In this document: piece by piece, positions 14,765 through 24,347 of the stretch
Layout of the letters: each line of letters opens with the position of its first letter
Position numbering within the stretch: position 1 is the first letter of the stretch
Origin: Sphingorhabdus sp. Alg239-R122
GTDB lineage: Bacteria > Pseudomonadota > Alphaproteobacteria > Sphingomonadales > Sphingomonadaceae
Length of the DNA stretch: 64,000 nucleotides
Assembly: GCF_900537065.1 (NCBI RefSeq)
Contig: NZ_UNRC01000003.1
Span: forward strand, 124,001 to 188,000
Reading direction: 5' to 3'
Made by a program: the position numbers and the translations under genes
The notes under the pieces: model-generated
Seen by the model: the letters and a program-made list of their open reading frames with translations, nothing else
Databases searched by the model: none
Told to the model about the DNA's origin: nothing

Positions 14765-17005
14765 ATGCGAAAATGGGCATGGACTGCTTTACCACTGCTG
14801 GCAATGGCTGCGCCTGTCTGGGGACAGGAAACGGATTCTGCGCCGCCCCCGGCACAGGATGATCCTGACTTTGAAGAATGTACCCTCTATGTGGAAGGAT
14901 GCAATTATTCGGGTGTATCACGCCGTCTTCCGGTTGAAGCGATCCGGCCCGTTACGGTCTGCTACGGACAGGATATGTTCGAAGGAGATGGCCTTACCCA
15001 TTTGTGTGAGGATATCGTTATTTTGGGTGAACCTTTGGCGCGCCCGGTCAGCGAGCGTGCCTTTTCCACCAGCTATGCGGATGTAGCGCAGGTACCCGGT
15101 TTCCGTTTGGAAAATGCGCTACGTGATGTTCCCGGCCTGCAGCAGTTCAGGCGCAGCGATGCGCGTTCGGCCAACCCCACCAGCCAGGGTATCACATTGC
15201 GCGGCTTGGGCGGCAATGCGTCATCGCGGGCGCTGGTAATGCTGGATGGTGTGCCGCAATCCGATCCTTTTGGCGGTTATGTAAGCTGGCCGGGATATGA
15301 TGCACTGACACTGTCATCTGTGCGCGTAAGGCGCGGCGGCGGCAGCGGAGCGGAAGGTTCCGGTGCAATTGCTGGAACAGTGGAATTGCTGAACGATGGG
15401 AATAGCGAGGCCGTATCTGCCGCACTGGCTTATGGCAGCCGTGACAGTATTGATGCGGATATTGCCATAGGGTGGAAACTGGGCGCAGGGCATCTTTCCA
15501 TCGGGGCAAGTTATCAGAGTGGGAATGGGTTTGTTCCGGTTATCGCGAGTCAGCGAGGTAGCGTTGACCGGCCCGCAGCCTACGAGCATGCCGGACTGGC
15601 TGCACGATTTGTTGTGCCGCTTTCCAACGACACTGAATTGCAAACCAGTGTCCGCGCTTTCACCGACGCACGGGAACGCGGTTTTGCGTTCAGCGAAAAC
15701 AGCAATGATGGCGCCGATGCCAGTATCAGGCTGGTGAACCGCAGTAGTGATGGCTGGCAATGGTCGGCACTGGGATATGTGCAGATACGTTCGCTGCAGA
15801 CAAGTTTTGGCGGGGTTGCGGCAGGCCGGAATTCTGTCCGCCGTGTGTTTGAGCAGTTCAATGTGCCTTCCACCGGTATTGGCGCGCGTTTTGAACTGCG
15901 CCCGGCAGTTGGTGATGATCTGGAACTGCGCATTGGCGGCGACTGGCGGCGCACGAGTGGCGAGACGAAAGAAAATTTCTTTTTCCAGAACGGGCAGCCA
16001 CTGCGCAACCGTTTTGCGGGTGGACGGACCGATACGCTGGGCGGTTATGTTGAGGCAAGCTGGCAGGCAACTGACAGGCTGATATTGACTGGTAGCGGCC
16101 GGCTTGATCGCTGGTGGGTATCGGGTGGTTTCCGCCGCGAAGTGAATATTGGTGGCAGCGTGCGCTCTGATGCGCAGTTTACAGGCCGCAGTGACTGGGA
16201 AGCGACCGGACGAACAGGTTTCACTTATGAAGCGAGCAATGCTATTTCCCTGCGCGGTGCGGCATATATGGGCTGGCGCCTGCCGACGTTAAATGAGCTG
16301 TTTCGCCCATTCCGTGTCGGGCCGGATGCCACGGCGGCGAACGAGAACCTCACCCCTGAAAGGTTGCGCGGAGCGGAAATCGGTGCTGATTTCGACTTGG
16401 GCAGTGTCGATCTTGGCATGACGCTGTTCCACAACCGTCTCGACAATGCGATTGCCAATGTCACGTTGGATAGCGGCCCTGGCCTTTTTCCCGGTGTCGG
16501 TTTTGTGTCAGGCGCAGGTGTGTATCGCCAACGGCAGAACCTGAACGATATCACATCCAGAGGCCTTGAGCTTGATGCCACATTCTACCTTGAAGATATG
16601 GTCGGCCTTGAGGATGCGGATATTACACTTGGTTATGCCTATATCGATGCGGAAGTGCGCGGGGTTGGTGATTCCGCTTTCCTGACTGGCCTGCGCCCGG
16701 CACAGGTGCCGCGGCACAATGCCAGCGGGTCTTTCCGCTGGGACAGTGATATGGGCGCCACCTTTTCGTTCACCGGACGCTATACAGGCAGCCAGTTCGA
16801 CGACGACGGAAGTAGCCGGTTGCTGGACGATGCGTTTACCGTGGATGCGTTCGCGGCCTATGACCTGACCGATAATCTGGCTCTGGAACTGCGCGGGGAA
16901 AACATGCTTGATGCGCGGGTAGAGACCGCGATCAGCAGTAGCGGGATTATTGAACGTGCACAGCCGCAGACATTCTGGCTTGGCGTCAGGGTGAAACTCG
17001 ATTAA
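14765..17005 (+). CDS. TonB-dependent outer membrane receptor
   Basis: The chosen ATG (14765) gives 746 residues with a signal peptide MRKWAWTALPLLAMAAPVWG; an ATG six codons earlier lies inside the GFA gene. A plug domain follows (ENALRDVPGLQQFRRSDARS, SQGITLRGLGGNASSRALVMLDGVP, SDPFGGYVSW). After it comes a beta-barrel of alternating strands ending in the required aromatic-rich strand (QTFWLGVRVKLD). It should import a siderophore, cobamide-like or aromatic ligand. Its place inside a tyrosine-degradation block hints at uptake of a substrate of that route, but the ligand cannot be read from sequence. Confidence 0.9.
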   Translation: MRKWAWTALPLLAMAAPVWGQETDSAPPPAQDDPDFEECTLYVEGCNYSGVSRRLPVEAIRPVTVCYGQDMFEGDGLTHLCEDIVILGEPLARPVSERAFSTSYADVAQVPGFRLENALRDVPGLQQFRRSDARSANPTSQGITLRGLGGNASSRALVMLDGVPQSDPFGGYVSWPGYDALTLSSVRVRRGGGSGAEGSGAIAGTVELLNDGNSEAVSAALAYGSRDSIDADIAIGWKLGAGHLSIGASYQSGNGFVPVIASQRGSVDRPAAYEHAGLAARFVVPLSNDTELQTSVRAFTDARERGFAFSENSNDGADASIRLVNRSSDGWQWSALGYVQIRSLQTSFGGVAAGRNSVRRVFEQFNVPSTGIGARFELRPAVGDDLELRIGGDWRRTSGETKENFFFQNGQPLRNRFAGGRTDTLGGYVEASWQATDRLILTGSGRLDRWWVSGGFRREVNIGGSVRSDAQFTGRSDWEATGRTGFTYEASNAISLRGAAYMGWRLPTLNELFRPFRVGPDATAANENLTPERLRGAEIGADFDLGSVDLGMTLFHNRLDNAIANVTLDSGPGLFPGVGFVSGAGVYRQRQNLNDITSRGLELDATFYLEDMVGLEDADITLGYAYIDAEVRGVGDSAFLTGLRPAQVPRHNASGSFRWDSDMGATFSFTGRYTGSQFDDDGSSRLLDDAFTVDAFAAYDLTDNLALELRGENMLDARVETAISSSGIIERAQPQTFWLGVRVKLD

Positions 17006-17016
17006 CCTGCGCGGTG

Positions 17017-17469
17017 ATGGCTGACAAATCGCCCCGCCTTGCCGAATTCATGCCGTATCGCCTGTCAATCGCATCCAATGCGGTCAGCGACCTGATTGCG
17101 CGCGAGTACCAAAACCGTTTTGGCCTGAAAATCGCGGAATGGCGTGTTATGGCGATACTGGGCGATGTGGGCAGCGCAACGCAGCGCGAGCTCGTCACCG
17201 CTACCCGCATGGACAAGGTTGCGGTGAGCCGGTCAGTCAAGGCATTGGCGGCACGTGCGCTTATCAAGCGTAACCCCAATGCCGCTGATGGGCGCTCACA
17301 ATATCTGCAGCTTAGCAAAACGGGCCATGAACTATATGACGAGATCATGCCGCATGCGGTGGATATGGAAAAACGGCTTTTATCGGCCCTGACCAATGGC
17401 GAGCAACGGGCCCTGGCCGACCTGCTTGACCGGCTTATGGTTCAGGCAGATGAAATTGCAGAGCCTTAG
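17017..17469 (+). CDS. MarR family transcriptional regulator
   Basis: The 150-residue winged-helix protein has LKIAEWRVMAILGDVG, ATQRELVTATRMDKVAVSRSVKAL (recognition helix) and the wing RNPNAADGRSQYLQLS. A GTG one codon upstream (17014) is also possible. It is followed within about 110 bases by hppD, whose promoter carries an 18-bp palindrome. It is therefore the likely local repressor of homogentisate-pathway genes, released by an aromatic ligand such as a hydroxyphenylpyruvate or homogentisate; the ligand is inferred. Confidence 0.9.
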   Translation: MADKSPRLAEFMPYRLSIASNAVSDLIAREYQNRFGLKIAEWRVMAILGDVGSATQRELVTATRMDKVAVSRSVKALAARALIKRNPNAADGRSQYLQLSKTGHELYDEIMPHAVDMEKRLLSALTNGEQRALADLLDRLMVQADEIAEP

Positions 17470-17490
17470 CGGGGTTTGTAAAATCGGTCC

Positions 17491-17519
17491 TTGCGCAAAC
17501 TAGTTTCAATTGTTACTAT
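17491..17519 (+). promoter_or_regulatory. hppD promoter with MarR-type operator
   Basis: TTGCGC (17491-17496) and TACTAT (17514-17519) are spaced 17 bases apart. TAGTTTCAATTGTTACTA (17501-17518) covers the spacer and -10; it reads TAGT-NN-CAATTG-NN-ACTA, symmetrical at 14 of 18 positions. A bound dimer would shut the promoter. The marR gene just upstream is the obvious candidate. Confidence 0.72.
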
Positions 17520-17578
17520 ATTTTATCATTCAGATAGCGCGATTCTCCGCGCTTCAGCTTTTTAGAAGGAAATATTCC

Positions 17579-18673
17579 ATGGCCGATCTTTTTGAAAATC
17601 CCGTTGGCCTTGACGGCTTTGAATTTGTCGAATTTTGTGCGCCTGAAAAGGGCCAGCTTGAGCCTGTGTTTGAAGCCATGGGCTTTTCACTGGTGGCGAA
17701 GCACCGTAACAAGGACGTAGATCTGTGGCGGCAGGGCGGTATCAACCTGATTGCCAATTATGAACCGCGCAGCGCGGCTTGGTATTTTGCGCGCGAACAT
17801 GGTCCCTCTGCCTGCGGCATGGCATTTCGCGTCAAGGATGCCAGCAAGGCTTATGACCTGCTTATTGAAAAAGGCGCAGAGCCTGTGCAGGTTGAAACCG
17901 GCCCGATGGAACTGCATATTCCCGCCATTCGCGGCATTGGCGGGGCGATCGTTTATCTGGTCGACCGTTATGGCGATGACCTGAGCATTTATGACATTGA
18001 TTTTGAATATCTGCCTGGCGTCGAAAAAGAGCCGGAAGGCGCAGGTTTCCATACCATCGATCATCTGACACACAATGTATACACCGGACGCATGAAATAT
18101 TGGGCGGACTATTATGAGACACTGTTCAATTTCCGTGAAATCCGTTTCTTCGATATTAAGGGCGAATATACCGGCCTGACATCGAAAGCGCTCACCGCAC
18201 CGGATGGCAAGATCCGTATCCCGCTCAATGAAGAGGGTGAAGGCGGCAAGGGCCAGATCGAAGAGTTCCTGCGCGAGTTTAACGGCGAAGGCATTCAGCA
18301 TATCGCGCTGATTTGTGAAAACCTTGTCGAATGCTGGGACCGGCTGAAAGAATTTGGCGTCCCGTTCATGACTGCGCCGCCGGCGACCTATTATGACATG
18401 CTGGACGAACGCCTCCCGGGCCATGGTGAGGATGCCGAAGCACTCAAGATGCGCGGTATCCTGCTGGATGGTACAACCGAAGGTGGTCAGCCGCGTCTGC
18501 TGTTGCAGATATTTGCGGAAGCACAGGTTGGTCCTGTCTTCTTTGAATTTATCCAGCGCAAGGGTGATGACGGCTTTGGCGAAGGTAATTTCAAGGCGCT
18601 GTTTGAATCGATTGAGCGGGATCAGGTCAGTCGCGGGGTGCTGAATGTGGATGAAAAGGAACCCGCGGAATGA
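17579..18673 (+). CDS. hppD: 4-hydroxyphenylpyruvate dioxygenase
   Basis: The ATG at 17579 has AGAAGGA upstream and gives 364 residues, normal for bacterial HPPD. The N-terminal half starts with [13 protein letters not shown]. The catalytic half has [12 protein letters not shown] (metal His near residue 162), [14 protein letters not shown] (second His) and [23 protein letters not shown] (Glu ligand). [18 protein letters not shown] closes the active site. It makes homogentisate from 4-hydroxyphenylpyruvate. It overlaps the VOC gene by 4 bases, and the fumarylacetoacetase follows. Confidence 0.96.
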   Translation: MADLFENPVGLDGFEFVEFCAPEKGQLEPVFEAMGFSLVAKHRNKDVDLWRQGGINLIANYEPRSAAWYFAREHGPSACGMAFRVKDASKAYDLLIEKGAEPVQVETGPMELHIPAIRGIGGAIVYLVDRYGDDLSIYDIDFEYLPGVEKEPEGAGFHTIDHLTHNVYTGRMKYWADYYETLFNFREIRFFDIKGEYTGLTSKALTAPDGKIRIPLNEEGEGGKGQIEEFLREFNGEGIQHIALICENLVECWDRLKEFGVPFMTAPPATYYDMLDERLPGHGEDAEALKMRGILLDGTTEGGQPRLLLQIFAEAQVGPVFFEFIQRKGDDGFGEGNFKALFESIERDQVSRGVLNVDEKEPAE

Positions 18674-19221
18674 CATTGCCATTTTCCCTCTCGCGCATTC
18701 ACCATGTCGCCTATCGATGCCGTGATGCCAAGGAAACGGCGGAGTTTTACCGCGATCTTCTCGGCATGGAATTCACCACGGCGTTTTCCGAGGACCATGT
18801 GCCGTCAACGGGGGAATATGACCCCTATATGCACATTTTTCTCGATTGCGGCGGCGGTAATGTGATTGCGTTTTTCGAATTGCCGAACCAGCCCGAAATG
18901 GGCCGCGACACGAATACGCCAGAATGGGTGCAGCATATCGCATTTGAAGTGCCGAGCGTGGAAGCCTTGCTGGCTGCAAAAGAACATATTGAGGCGAAAG
19001 GGATTGACGTGGTCGGTCCGACCTATCACGGTATTTTCCGTTCGATCTATTTCTTTGATCCGAATGGCCACAGGCTCGAACTCGCCTGCAACATTGGTAC
19101 CGACGCGCAGCATGAAGAGCTGCGCCGCGTAGCACCATTGATGCTGGACGAATGGAGCAAGACGAAAAAAGCGCCGCGGCACGCCGACTGGCTGCACAAT
19201 GACCCCGAAGCGGGAAATTAA
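18670..19221 (+). CDS. VOC superfamily protein (glyoxalase/extradiol dioxygenase fold)
   Basis: The 183-residue protein has two beta-alpha-beta-beta-beta modules. [23 protein letters not shown] and [12 protein letters not shown] would supply the His, His and Glu metal ligands of an extradiol-type or lyase active site. It overlaps hppD by 4 bases and precedes the fumarylacetoacetase by 13, that is, the place where homogentisate dioxygenase is needed. Whether it acts on homogentisate, on a thiol conjugate, or is an auxiliary lyase cannot be decided here. The family name is sure but the reaction is not. Confidence 0.85.
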   Translation: MTLPFSLSRIHHVAYRCRDAKETAEFYRDLLGMEFTTAFSEDHVPSTGEYDPYMHIFLDCGGGNVIAFFELPNQPEMGRDTNTPEWVQHIAFEVPSVEALLAAKEHIEAKGIDVVGPTYHGIFRSIYFFDPNGHRLELACNIGTDAQHEELRRVAPLMLDEWSKTKKAPRHADWLHNDPEAGN

Positions 19222-19234
19222 AGTAAGGGAATAT

Positions 19235-20242
19235 ATGAAACTTGCATCGTTAAAACATGGCCGTGATGGCAAGCTTGTAGTCGTATCAAATGACCTCGCC
19301 TTTTACGCAGATGCCAGTCATATCGCGCCCACGATGCAGTCGGCGCTGGATGACTGGGACACGATTGCGCCGCAGCTTGAAGTGCTGGCACGCGACCTCG
19401 AACATGATGCGATTCCCAAAGAACGGTTTCACGAACGCGAAGCCGCTGCGCCGTTGCCGCGCGCCTATCAATGGGCGGACGGCAGCGCCTATGTGAACCA
19501 TGTGGAGCTGGTCCGCAAAGCACGCGGCGCGGAAATTCCCGCCAGCTTCTGGGAAGACCCGCTAATGTATCAGGGCGGCAGCGACGATATGATCGGTGCG
19601 CGTGATACCATCAAACTCGCTGACGAAGCATGGGGCTGTGACCTTGAGGCGGAAATCGTTGTTGTCACCGGTGATGTCCCGCAAGGTGTAACGCGCGAAG
19701 AAGCGCTGAAACATGTTCGGCTTGTTGGTCTGGTCAATGATGTATCCTTACGCAACCTGATCCCCGGCGAGCTCGCCAAAGGCTTCGGTTTTGTACAATC
19801 AAAACCGGCTAGCGCATTTTCGCCTGTATTCGTGACGCCTGATGCTTTGGGTGATCTGTGGCAGGATGGCAAATTACACCGTGTGCTACATGTCGATCTG
19901 AATGGCGAGCCATTTGGACGCGCAGTTGCATCTGATGACTGCACGTTTGATTTTGGTGTGTTGATTGCGCATCTGGCGAAGACGCGCAATATTGGGGCGG
20001 GTTCGATCATTGGTTCTGGCACTGTATCGAACCGTGATAGCGATGGCGGCCCGGGCAAACCGGTAAAAGATGGCGGCCTGGGTTATAGCTGCCTGGCCGA
20101 AGTGCGGATGGTGGAAAAAATCCTGGAAGGTGAAATGAAAACGTCGTTCCTCAGCTATGGGGATACGGTACGTATTGAAGTCAAGGATGATGATGGTCAC
20201 AGCATTTTCGGCATTATCAAACAGACTGTCGAACAGGCCTGA
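19235..20242 (+). CDS. Fumarylacetoacetate hydrolase family protein
   Basis: The start at 19235 has AAGGGA ahead and gives 335 residues. The N-terminal domain leads into the catalytic FAH barrel with ACCEPTABLE family landmarks: AEIVVVTGDVPQG, VRLVGLVNDVSLRNLIPGELAKGFGF and KPASAFSPVFVTPDALG. AHLAKTRNIGAGSIIGSGTVSNRD follows, and SYGDTVRIEVKDDDG sits near the end. It is of the long two-domain type used for fumarylacetoacetate cleavage to fumarate and acetoacetate, the last step of tyrosine degradation, in operon with hppD and the VOC gene. Confidence 0.93.
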   Translation: MKLASLKHGRDGKLVVVSNDLAFYADASHIAPTMQSALDDWDTIAPQLEVLARDLEHDAIPKERFHEREAAAPLPRAYQWADGSAYVNHVELVRKARGAEIPASFWEDPLMYQGGSDDMIGARDTIKLADEAWGCDLEAEIVVVTGDVPQGVTREEALKHVRLVGLVNDVSLRNLIPGELAKGFGFVQSKPASAFSPVFVTPDALGDLWQDGKLHRVLHVDLNGEPFGRAVASDDCTFDFGVLIAHLAKTRNIGAGSIIGSGTVSNRDSDGGPGKPVKDGGLGYSCLAEVRMVEKILEGEMKTSFLSYGDTVRIEVKDDDGHSIFGIIKQTVEQA

Positions 20243-20274
20243 TAGCCCGGCCCGAAAACTCAAAGTTTAGGAGA

Positions 20275-20310
20275 GGCGGGGAAGGCCATGGCCATTCCCC
20301 GCCATTTTTT
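20275..20310 (+). terminator. Rho-independent terminator between fumarylacetoacetase and tadC
   Basis: GGCGGGGAA (20275-20283) and TTCCCCGCC (20295-20303) form a perfect 9-bp stem, followed by ATTTTTTG. It ends the tyrosine operon and may also slow transcripts coming from the convergent tad genes. Confidence 0.93.
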
Positions 20311-20332
20311 GTTCCGGTAATGCTTATACGTC

Positions 20333-21346
20333 CTATTTCATCAGGGCGTCGTTGATCGAGCAGGCCGCAGGGCCAAGGATCACGATAAACAGCACTGGCA
20401 GAATGAACAGAATAAGCGGAACACTCATGATTGCGGGCAGGCGCGCCGCTTTTTCTTCGGCGCGCATCATCCGGTCATTACGGAATTCCGCCGAAAGTAC
20501 GCGTAGTGCGGACGCCAGTGGCGTACCGTATTTTTCGGTCTGGATCATGGTTGTCACCACACCTTTGACGGCATCCAGGTCGACACGGTATGCCAGGTTT
20601 TCAAAAGCCTGCCGGCGTTCGGTCAAAAAACTGAGTTCGATTGCGGTTAGCGCAAATTCATCACCCAGTTCAGGATAGGCGCGGCCCAGCTCCTTGGCTA
20701 CGCGGTTGAATGCCGCATCTACAGTCAGACCAGCCTCTGCGCAGATGACAAGCAGGTCGAGCGCGTCAGGCAGGCCTTTACGGATGGCATCGGTACGTTT
20801 GGTAACCTTGTTCGTCACATAAAGATCGGGAAATTTGTAACCGAGCCCAACGACAAGCGCGAAAGCACCGAATTTCTTGAACGGTGACCAATCGGGCAGC
20901 ATATCAAAGGCATAGATATACAGTGCAGCCAGACCACCGAAAACAATGGGCAATACCAGGCGGCCGAAAATGACGGCAACGGCAAGTTCTTTTGAACGGA
21001 TACCCGCCTGTGCGAGACGCTGCTGCGCCATTTTGAGCTGCTCATCCTGCAATACGCTCATTGATGAGAGGAACGTACGCATTCTGTCAGTGGTTTCGTT
21101 CTTCTGGATCAGGCTAGCGCGCTTTTTGGTTGTGGAGGCGGTAATACCCGCCTTCAACTGCTCACGCCGTTCGTTGAGCGCCTTGACGCGTTTGGCCATC
21201 GGGTCTTTGACAGTTGTTGCAGCATAGACTGCAATCAGAACTGCAAACATGGCAACTGCAGATAGCAATGTGGCAACCCACAATACGTCAACACCCAATA
21301 GTTTCGGGCCTGATGCGGCGATGATGAGAGGTCCGGCTATGTTCAT
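20333..21346 (-). CDS. tadC: Tad pilus inner-membrane platform protein TadC
   Basis: The 337-residue protein is of the type II secretion F (GspF) family. Membrane segments lie at the N-terminus (WVATLLSAVAMFAVLIAVYAA), around residues 130-170 and at the end (VPLILFILPVLFIVILGPA). The cytoplasmic part has KGLPDALDLLVICAEAGLTVDAAFNRVAKEL and the FL-T-ERRQAFENLA region. With TadB it forms the platform on which pilin is assembled. It is the last gene of the cpaA-to-tadC run; no tadD follows, only the terminator. Confidence 0.93.
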   Translation of the reverse strand: MNIAGPLIIAASGPKLLGVDVLWVATLLSAVAMFAVLIAVYAATTVKDPMAKRVKALNERREQLKAGITASTTKKRASLIQKNETTDRMRTFLSSMSVLQDEQLKMAQQRLAQAGIRSKELAVAVIFGRLVLPIVFGGLAALYIYAFDMLPDWSPFKKFGAFALVVGLGYKFPDLYVTNKVTKRTDAIRKGLPDALDLLVICAEAGLTVDAAFNRVAKELGRAYPELGDEFALTAIELSFLTERRQAFENLAYRVDLDAVKGVVTTMIQTEKYGTPLASALRVLSAEFRNDRMMRAEEKAARLPAIMSVPLILFILPVLFIVILGPAACSINDALMK

Positions 21347-21364
21347 GATAATATCTGCCTTCCC

Positions 21365-22345
21365 TTAAATTTCGAAATTGACCATTTTGGCCATGATGAA
21401 AGCGCCAATGCTCATCCAGACAGCACCGCCCAAGCCGGCAATAATAAGCCGGTCATCGGTAAAAAAGCCGCCCAAATACGTAGGATTGATCCACCAGACC
21501 ATACCGAATACGATAAAGGGCAATGCGCCAACGATATAGGCCGAGGCCTTGGATTCAGAGGACATGGCCCGGATCTTCAACTTCATCTGTGAACGCTTGC
21601 GCAGCACATCGGCAAGGTTGGCCAGTGTTTCAGCCAGGTTACCCCCGGTTTCACGCTGGATGGCAATGGTGATGCAAAAGAAGTTGAATTCAGGCGTACC
21701 CAGTTTTTTGGCTGTTTCTTCTAAAGCTTCATCCATCGAACGGCCAATCTTGATCCGTTCGGTCACGCTCTTGAATTCTTCGCCAACCGGACCTTCTATC
21801 TCCTGCGCAACCACAGTCAGTGTTTCTGTTACAGGCAGGCCGGAACGCAAACCGCGCACAAGCAATTCAATGGCGTCAGGAAAACTGCTGGTGAACTGAT
21901 TCACTCTGCGTTTGATCAGGAAGCCGATCACCAGATGGGGAAGGCCAAGGCCAAGCATGATGCCAACTGCACTGGACAGCATCAGGTTACCCGAACGCGT
22001 ATACACCAGGATCATGAACGTGATGGCGATGCCCAGGCTGACATAAGCATATTGGGCAATGGTCCACGATTTACCGGTCATATGAATTCGATTGGCCAGT
22101 ATATCGATACGGCTCTGCTTTTCACCTTCATTGACCATACGCGGTTTGCGTGCGGCCACGGCCTTGCGCATCTGCGCCTCGACAGTCGTCTGCGTGCTAT
22201 CGCTGTGCCGCAGCTTCATATCATGCAGGCGGCGAGCGCCAATCTTGTTCTTTGATGGCCCGGAAAAAGCGAAAATCAATAGCGCGGCAAGCGAGACGAT
22301 TCCCGTTACCAGCAATATATATTGCAAAATATCCGGCATATTCAT
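21365..22345 (-). CDS. tadB: Tad pilus inner-membrane platform protein TadB
   Basis: The 326-residue GspF-family protein has N-terminal membrane helices, FPDAIELLVRGLRSGLPVTETL and RIKIGRSMDEALEETAKKLGTPEFNFFCITIAIQRETGGNLAE. The last is the diagnostic GspF block. C-terminal helices include IVGALPFIVFGMVWWI. It precedes tadC by 18 bases. Upstream, only 64 bases separate it from cpaE, where the motor gene cpaF usually lies. Confidence 0.94.
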   Translation of the reverse strand: MNMPDILQYILLVTGIVSLAALLIFAFSGPSKNKIGARRLHDMKLRHSDSTQTTVEAQMRKAVAARKPRMVNEGEKQSRIDILANRIHMTGKSWTIAQYAYVSLGIAITFMILVYTRSGNLMLSSAVGIMLGLGLPHLVIGFLIKRRVNQFTSSFPDAIELLVRGLRSGLPVTETLTVVAQEIEGPVGEEFKSVTERIKIGRSMDEALEETAKKLGTPEFNFFCITIAIQRETGGNLAETLANLADVLRKRSQMKLKIRAMSSESKASAYIVGALPFIVFGMVWWINPTYLGGFFTDDRLIIAGLGGAVWMSIGAFIMAKMVNFEI

Positions 22346-22409
22346 TCCTGTCTGGCTGTGGCCATATTCACGCGGGCAGATAGCTGTGCGCGAATAAATG
22401 CCTGTTCAC

Positions 22410-23681
22410 TTATTTTTTCGGTTTGCTGGGCAGAAGGCTCTTAAAGTCTCCGAATTTTCCGAGAAGCGATTTTTTCGCACCGCTTTCATCTTCTTCATCT
22501 TCTTCAATTTCAGCCACGCCAAGCGCATATTCCGCCAGGTTTTTCAGGACAGCGCTGGCCTTGTGATTCTTATTGGCCTCAATAAATGGCTGCCCAAGCT
22601 TTGCGGCGTTGGCGACGGCTTTAAAGTCAGCCGGCACTACAAAATCCACCTTGCGTTCAACCGAAGCCTCAAAATCGGCTTTACTGATTTCCAGATTGCC
22701 TGGCTGCACCTTATTGGCGACCAGTATGACACGGGAATGCGGCGCGTTGCTTTTCAGCCATGAAAGAATGCGGATTGCATCGCGCGCGGAGGCCAGTGTC
22801 AGTTCCGCTACCACGACGGTGACGTTTACATCACCCATCAGGTGCGGATAATCGACTACCATGTTGCGCGGCAGGTCAGTCACGGTGCATTCAAACACCT
22901 GCTTGAATTCTTCCTGAAGCTGGAAAAAGGCCGCACCATCTGTCATCAGCGGCGCACTCAATGGTGCTTCCGCAGACAGCAGTGACAGTTTGTCGTTCGC
23001 CTTGATCATCGCGCGTTCGATAAATAACCCGTCAATACGGCTGGGATTATCGATTGCGTCGGTCAGGCCGCGGCCTGGTTCAAGGTCCATGGTAAGTGCG
23101 CCGGTGCCAAAGTGGACGTCAAGGTCCAAAAGCGCCGTATCGCGCGCGTTTTGCGTACTGAAATACCATGCCAGCGAAGTTGCAACCAGGCTGGCTCCCA
23201 CACCGCCACGCGTACCAATGACAGCAGTGCTGACATGTTGGTGCTCAGCGTTGCCTTCAGTTGTTTTCGGCGCATTGAAAATGGTCTGTGCCTGCGCGAG
23301 TGTATCGCGCAGCTGGTCCGCTGTAACGGGCTTGAGTAGATAGTCCTGCAGTCCGCTTACGATTAAGTCACGGTAAAGCCGTACATCATTGACCTGACCC
23401 ATCGCGATGACCACAGTGCCGGGTTCGCAGACTTCGGCAAGCGCATTGATATCATTGAGCGGATCACCTGATTCTGACAAGTCCACCAATAAAATATTGG
23501 GGCTCGCCGTGATCGACAGCGACTGGATTGCATTGCGCAATCCACCCTGATTGCACTTTTCAGGCTGCCAACCCATGTCAACTGCAACTTCGCGTACGAC
23601 ATCAAGTGTCGCATCATCGCAGACATAAGCGTTAAATGGATCACGGACACCCGTGGATGCCGGGTTAAATGGTGCGTTCAT
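22410..23681 (-). CDS. cpaE: Pilus assembly ATPase CpaE (TadZ)
   Basis: The 423-residue protein has an N-terminal receiver-like domain (FNAYVCDDATLDVVREVAVDM, SPNILLVDLSES, IVSGLQDYLLKPVTADQL). A MinD/ParA-type ATPase domain follows, with deviant Walker A GTRGGVGASLVATS, ALLDLDVHFGTGALTMDLEPGRGL and VILVANKVQ. The C-terminal tail is acidic and lysine-rich. It localises the Tad machine at the pole. Its ATG overlaps the cpaD stop (TAATG). Confidence 0.93.
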   Translation of the reverse strand: MNAPFNPASTGVRDPFNAYVCDDATLDVVREVAVDMGWQPEKCNQGGLRNAIQSLSITASPNILLVDLSESGDPLNDINALAEVCEPGTVVIAMGQVNDVRLYRDLIVSGLQDYLLKPVTADQLRDTLAQAQTIFNAPKTTEGNAEHQHVSTAVIGTRGGVGASLVATSLAWYFSTQNARDTALLDLDVHFGTGALTMDLEPGRGLTDAIDNPSRIDGLFIERAMIKANDKLSLLSAEAPLSAPLMTDGAAFFQLQEEFKQVFECTVTDLPRNMVVDYPHLMGDVNVTVVVAELTLASARDAIRILSWLKSNAPHSRVILVANKVQPGNLEISKADFEASVERKVDFVVPADFKAVANAAKLGQPFIEANKNHKASAVLKNLAEYALGVAEIEEDEEDESGAKKSLLGKFGDFKSLLPSKPKK

Positions 23682-24319
23682 TATTCGCCTCCCCCTGTTG
23701 CCGAGCTGCCACCAAGACTGCCGCTCCCCGGTGCTGCTTCACGGTATTTCTTGGCCGCTTTTGCACCATGTGAGACATCGGCCGTGCCGTCACTTTCCTT
23801 GCCGTGCACCAGGTCTTCCGGATCGGCTATCATGGCCGCCAGATTGCTGTTCAGTGCACAGCCAAAATTGCGGCTTGTGGCGTTGTTGAAATTATTTTCC
23901 TGCTTGCCGGCCCAGTCAGGACAGCCAGGAACACGGGCGCTGGAGCGGCTTACGACCACGCGAAGCCCGCCAGGTGCAATATTGCCTGTTGTAACAGGAG
24001 CTGCATCGGCAACTTCCAGACCATAACGTGATGCTACGGCCTCAACCATGGAGCGTGCGGCCAGACTGCCGCCGGGATTGTCGAGCGAAACACGGTCGCC
24101 ATATCCCAGGTCCATCGCATCAAACCATTCGGACAGAACCTGTTGCTGTTGCACTGGCAGGCTGCCGCCAGGTGTCAGGGACAGGTCCAGCGCATAATTG
24201 GCGCGTGACACAACAGGCTGATGTACAGAATTGAGCGTACGGTTATCTGCCATGCCGCCCGCGCATGCTGTGAGGGAAAGGGCAAGGGCGAGTATTACGC
24301 CTGATGATAGCTTGTTCAT
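23681..24319 (-). CDS. cpaD: Pilus assembly lipoprotein CpaD
   Basis: The ATG at 24319 has AAGGA eight bases ahead and gives 212 residues opening MNKLSSGVILALALSLTAC. The lipid-modified Cys is at 19. Longer in-frame starts at 24334 and 24355 would spoil the signal peptide. RVVVSRSSARVPGCPDWAGKQENNFNN and NFGCALNSNLAAMIADPEDLVHG are the core of CpaD. It is an outer-membrane partner of the CpaC secretin. Confidence 0.92.
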   Translation of the reverse strand: MNKLSSGVILALALSLTACAGGMADNRTLNSVHQPVVSRANYALDLSLTPGGSLPVQQQQVLSEWFDAMDLGYGDRVSLDNPGGSLAARSMVEAVASRYGLEVADAAPVTTGNIAPGGLRVVVSRSSARVPGCPDWAGKQENNFNNATSRNFGCALNSNLAAMIADPEDLVHGKESDGTADVSHGAKAAKKYREAAPGSGSLGGSSATGGGE

Positions 24320-24347
24320 GTGTAATTCCTTCATCTTACGACCTTTC

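Noticed and set aside
17687-18682. Minus-strand frame of 331 codons opposite hppD
   Set aside because: Shadow of the hppD gene; no start context and no recognisable domain.
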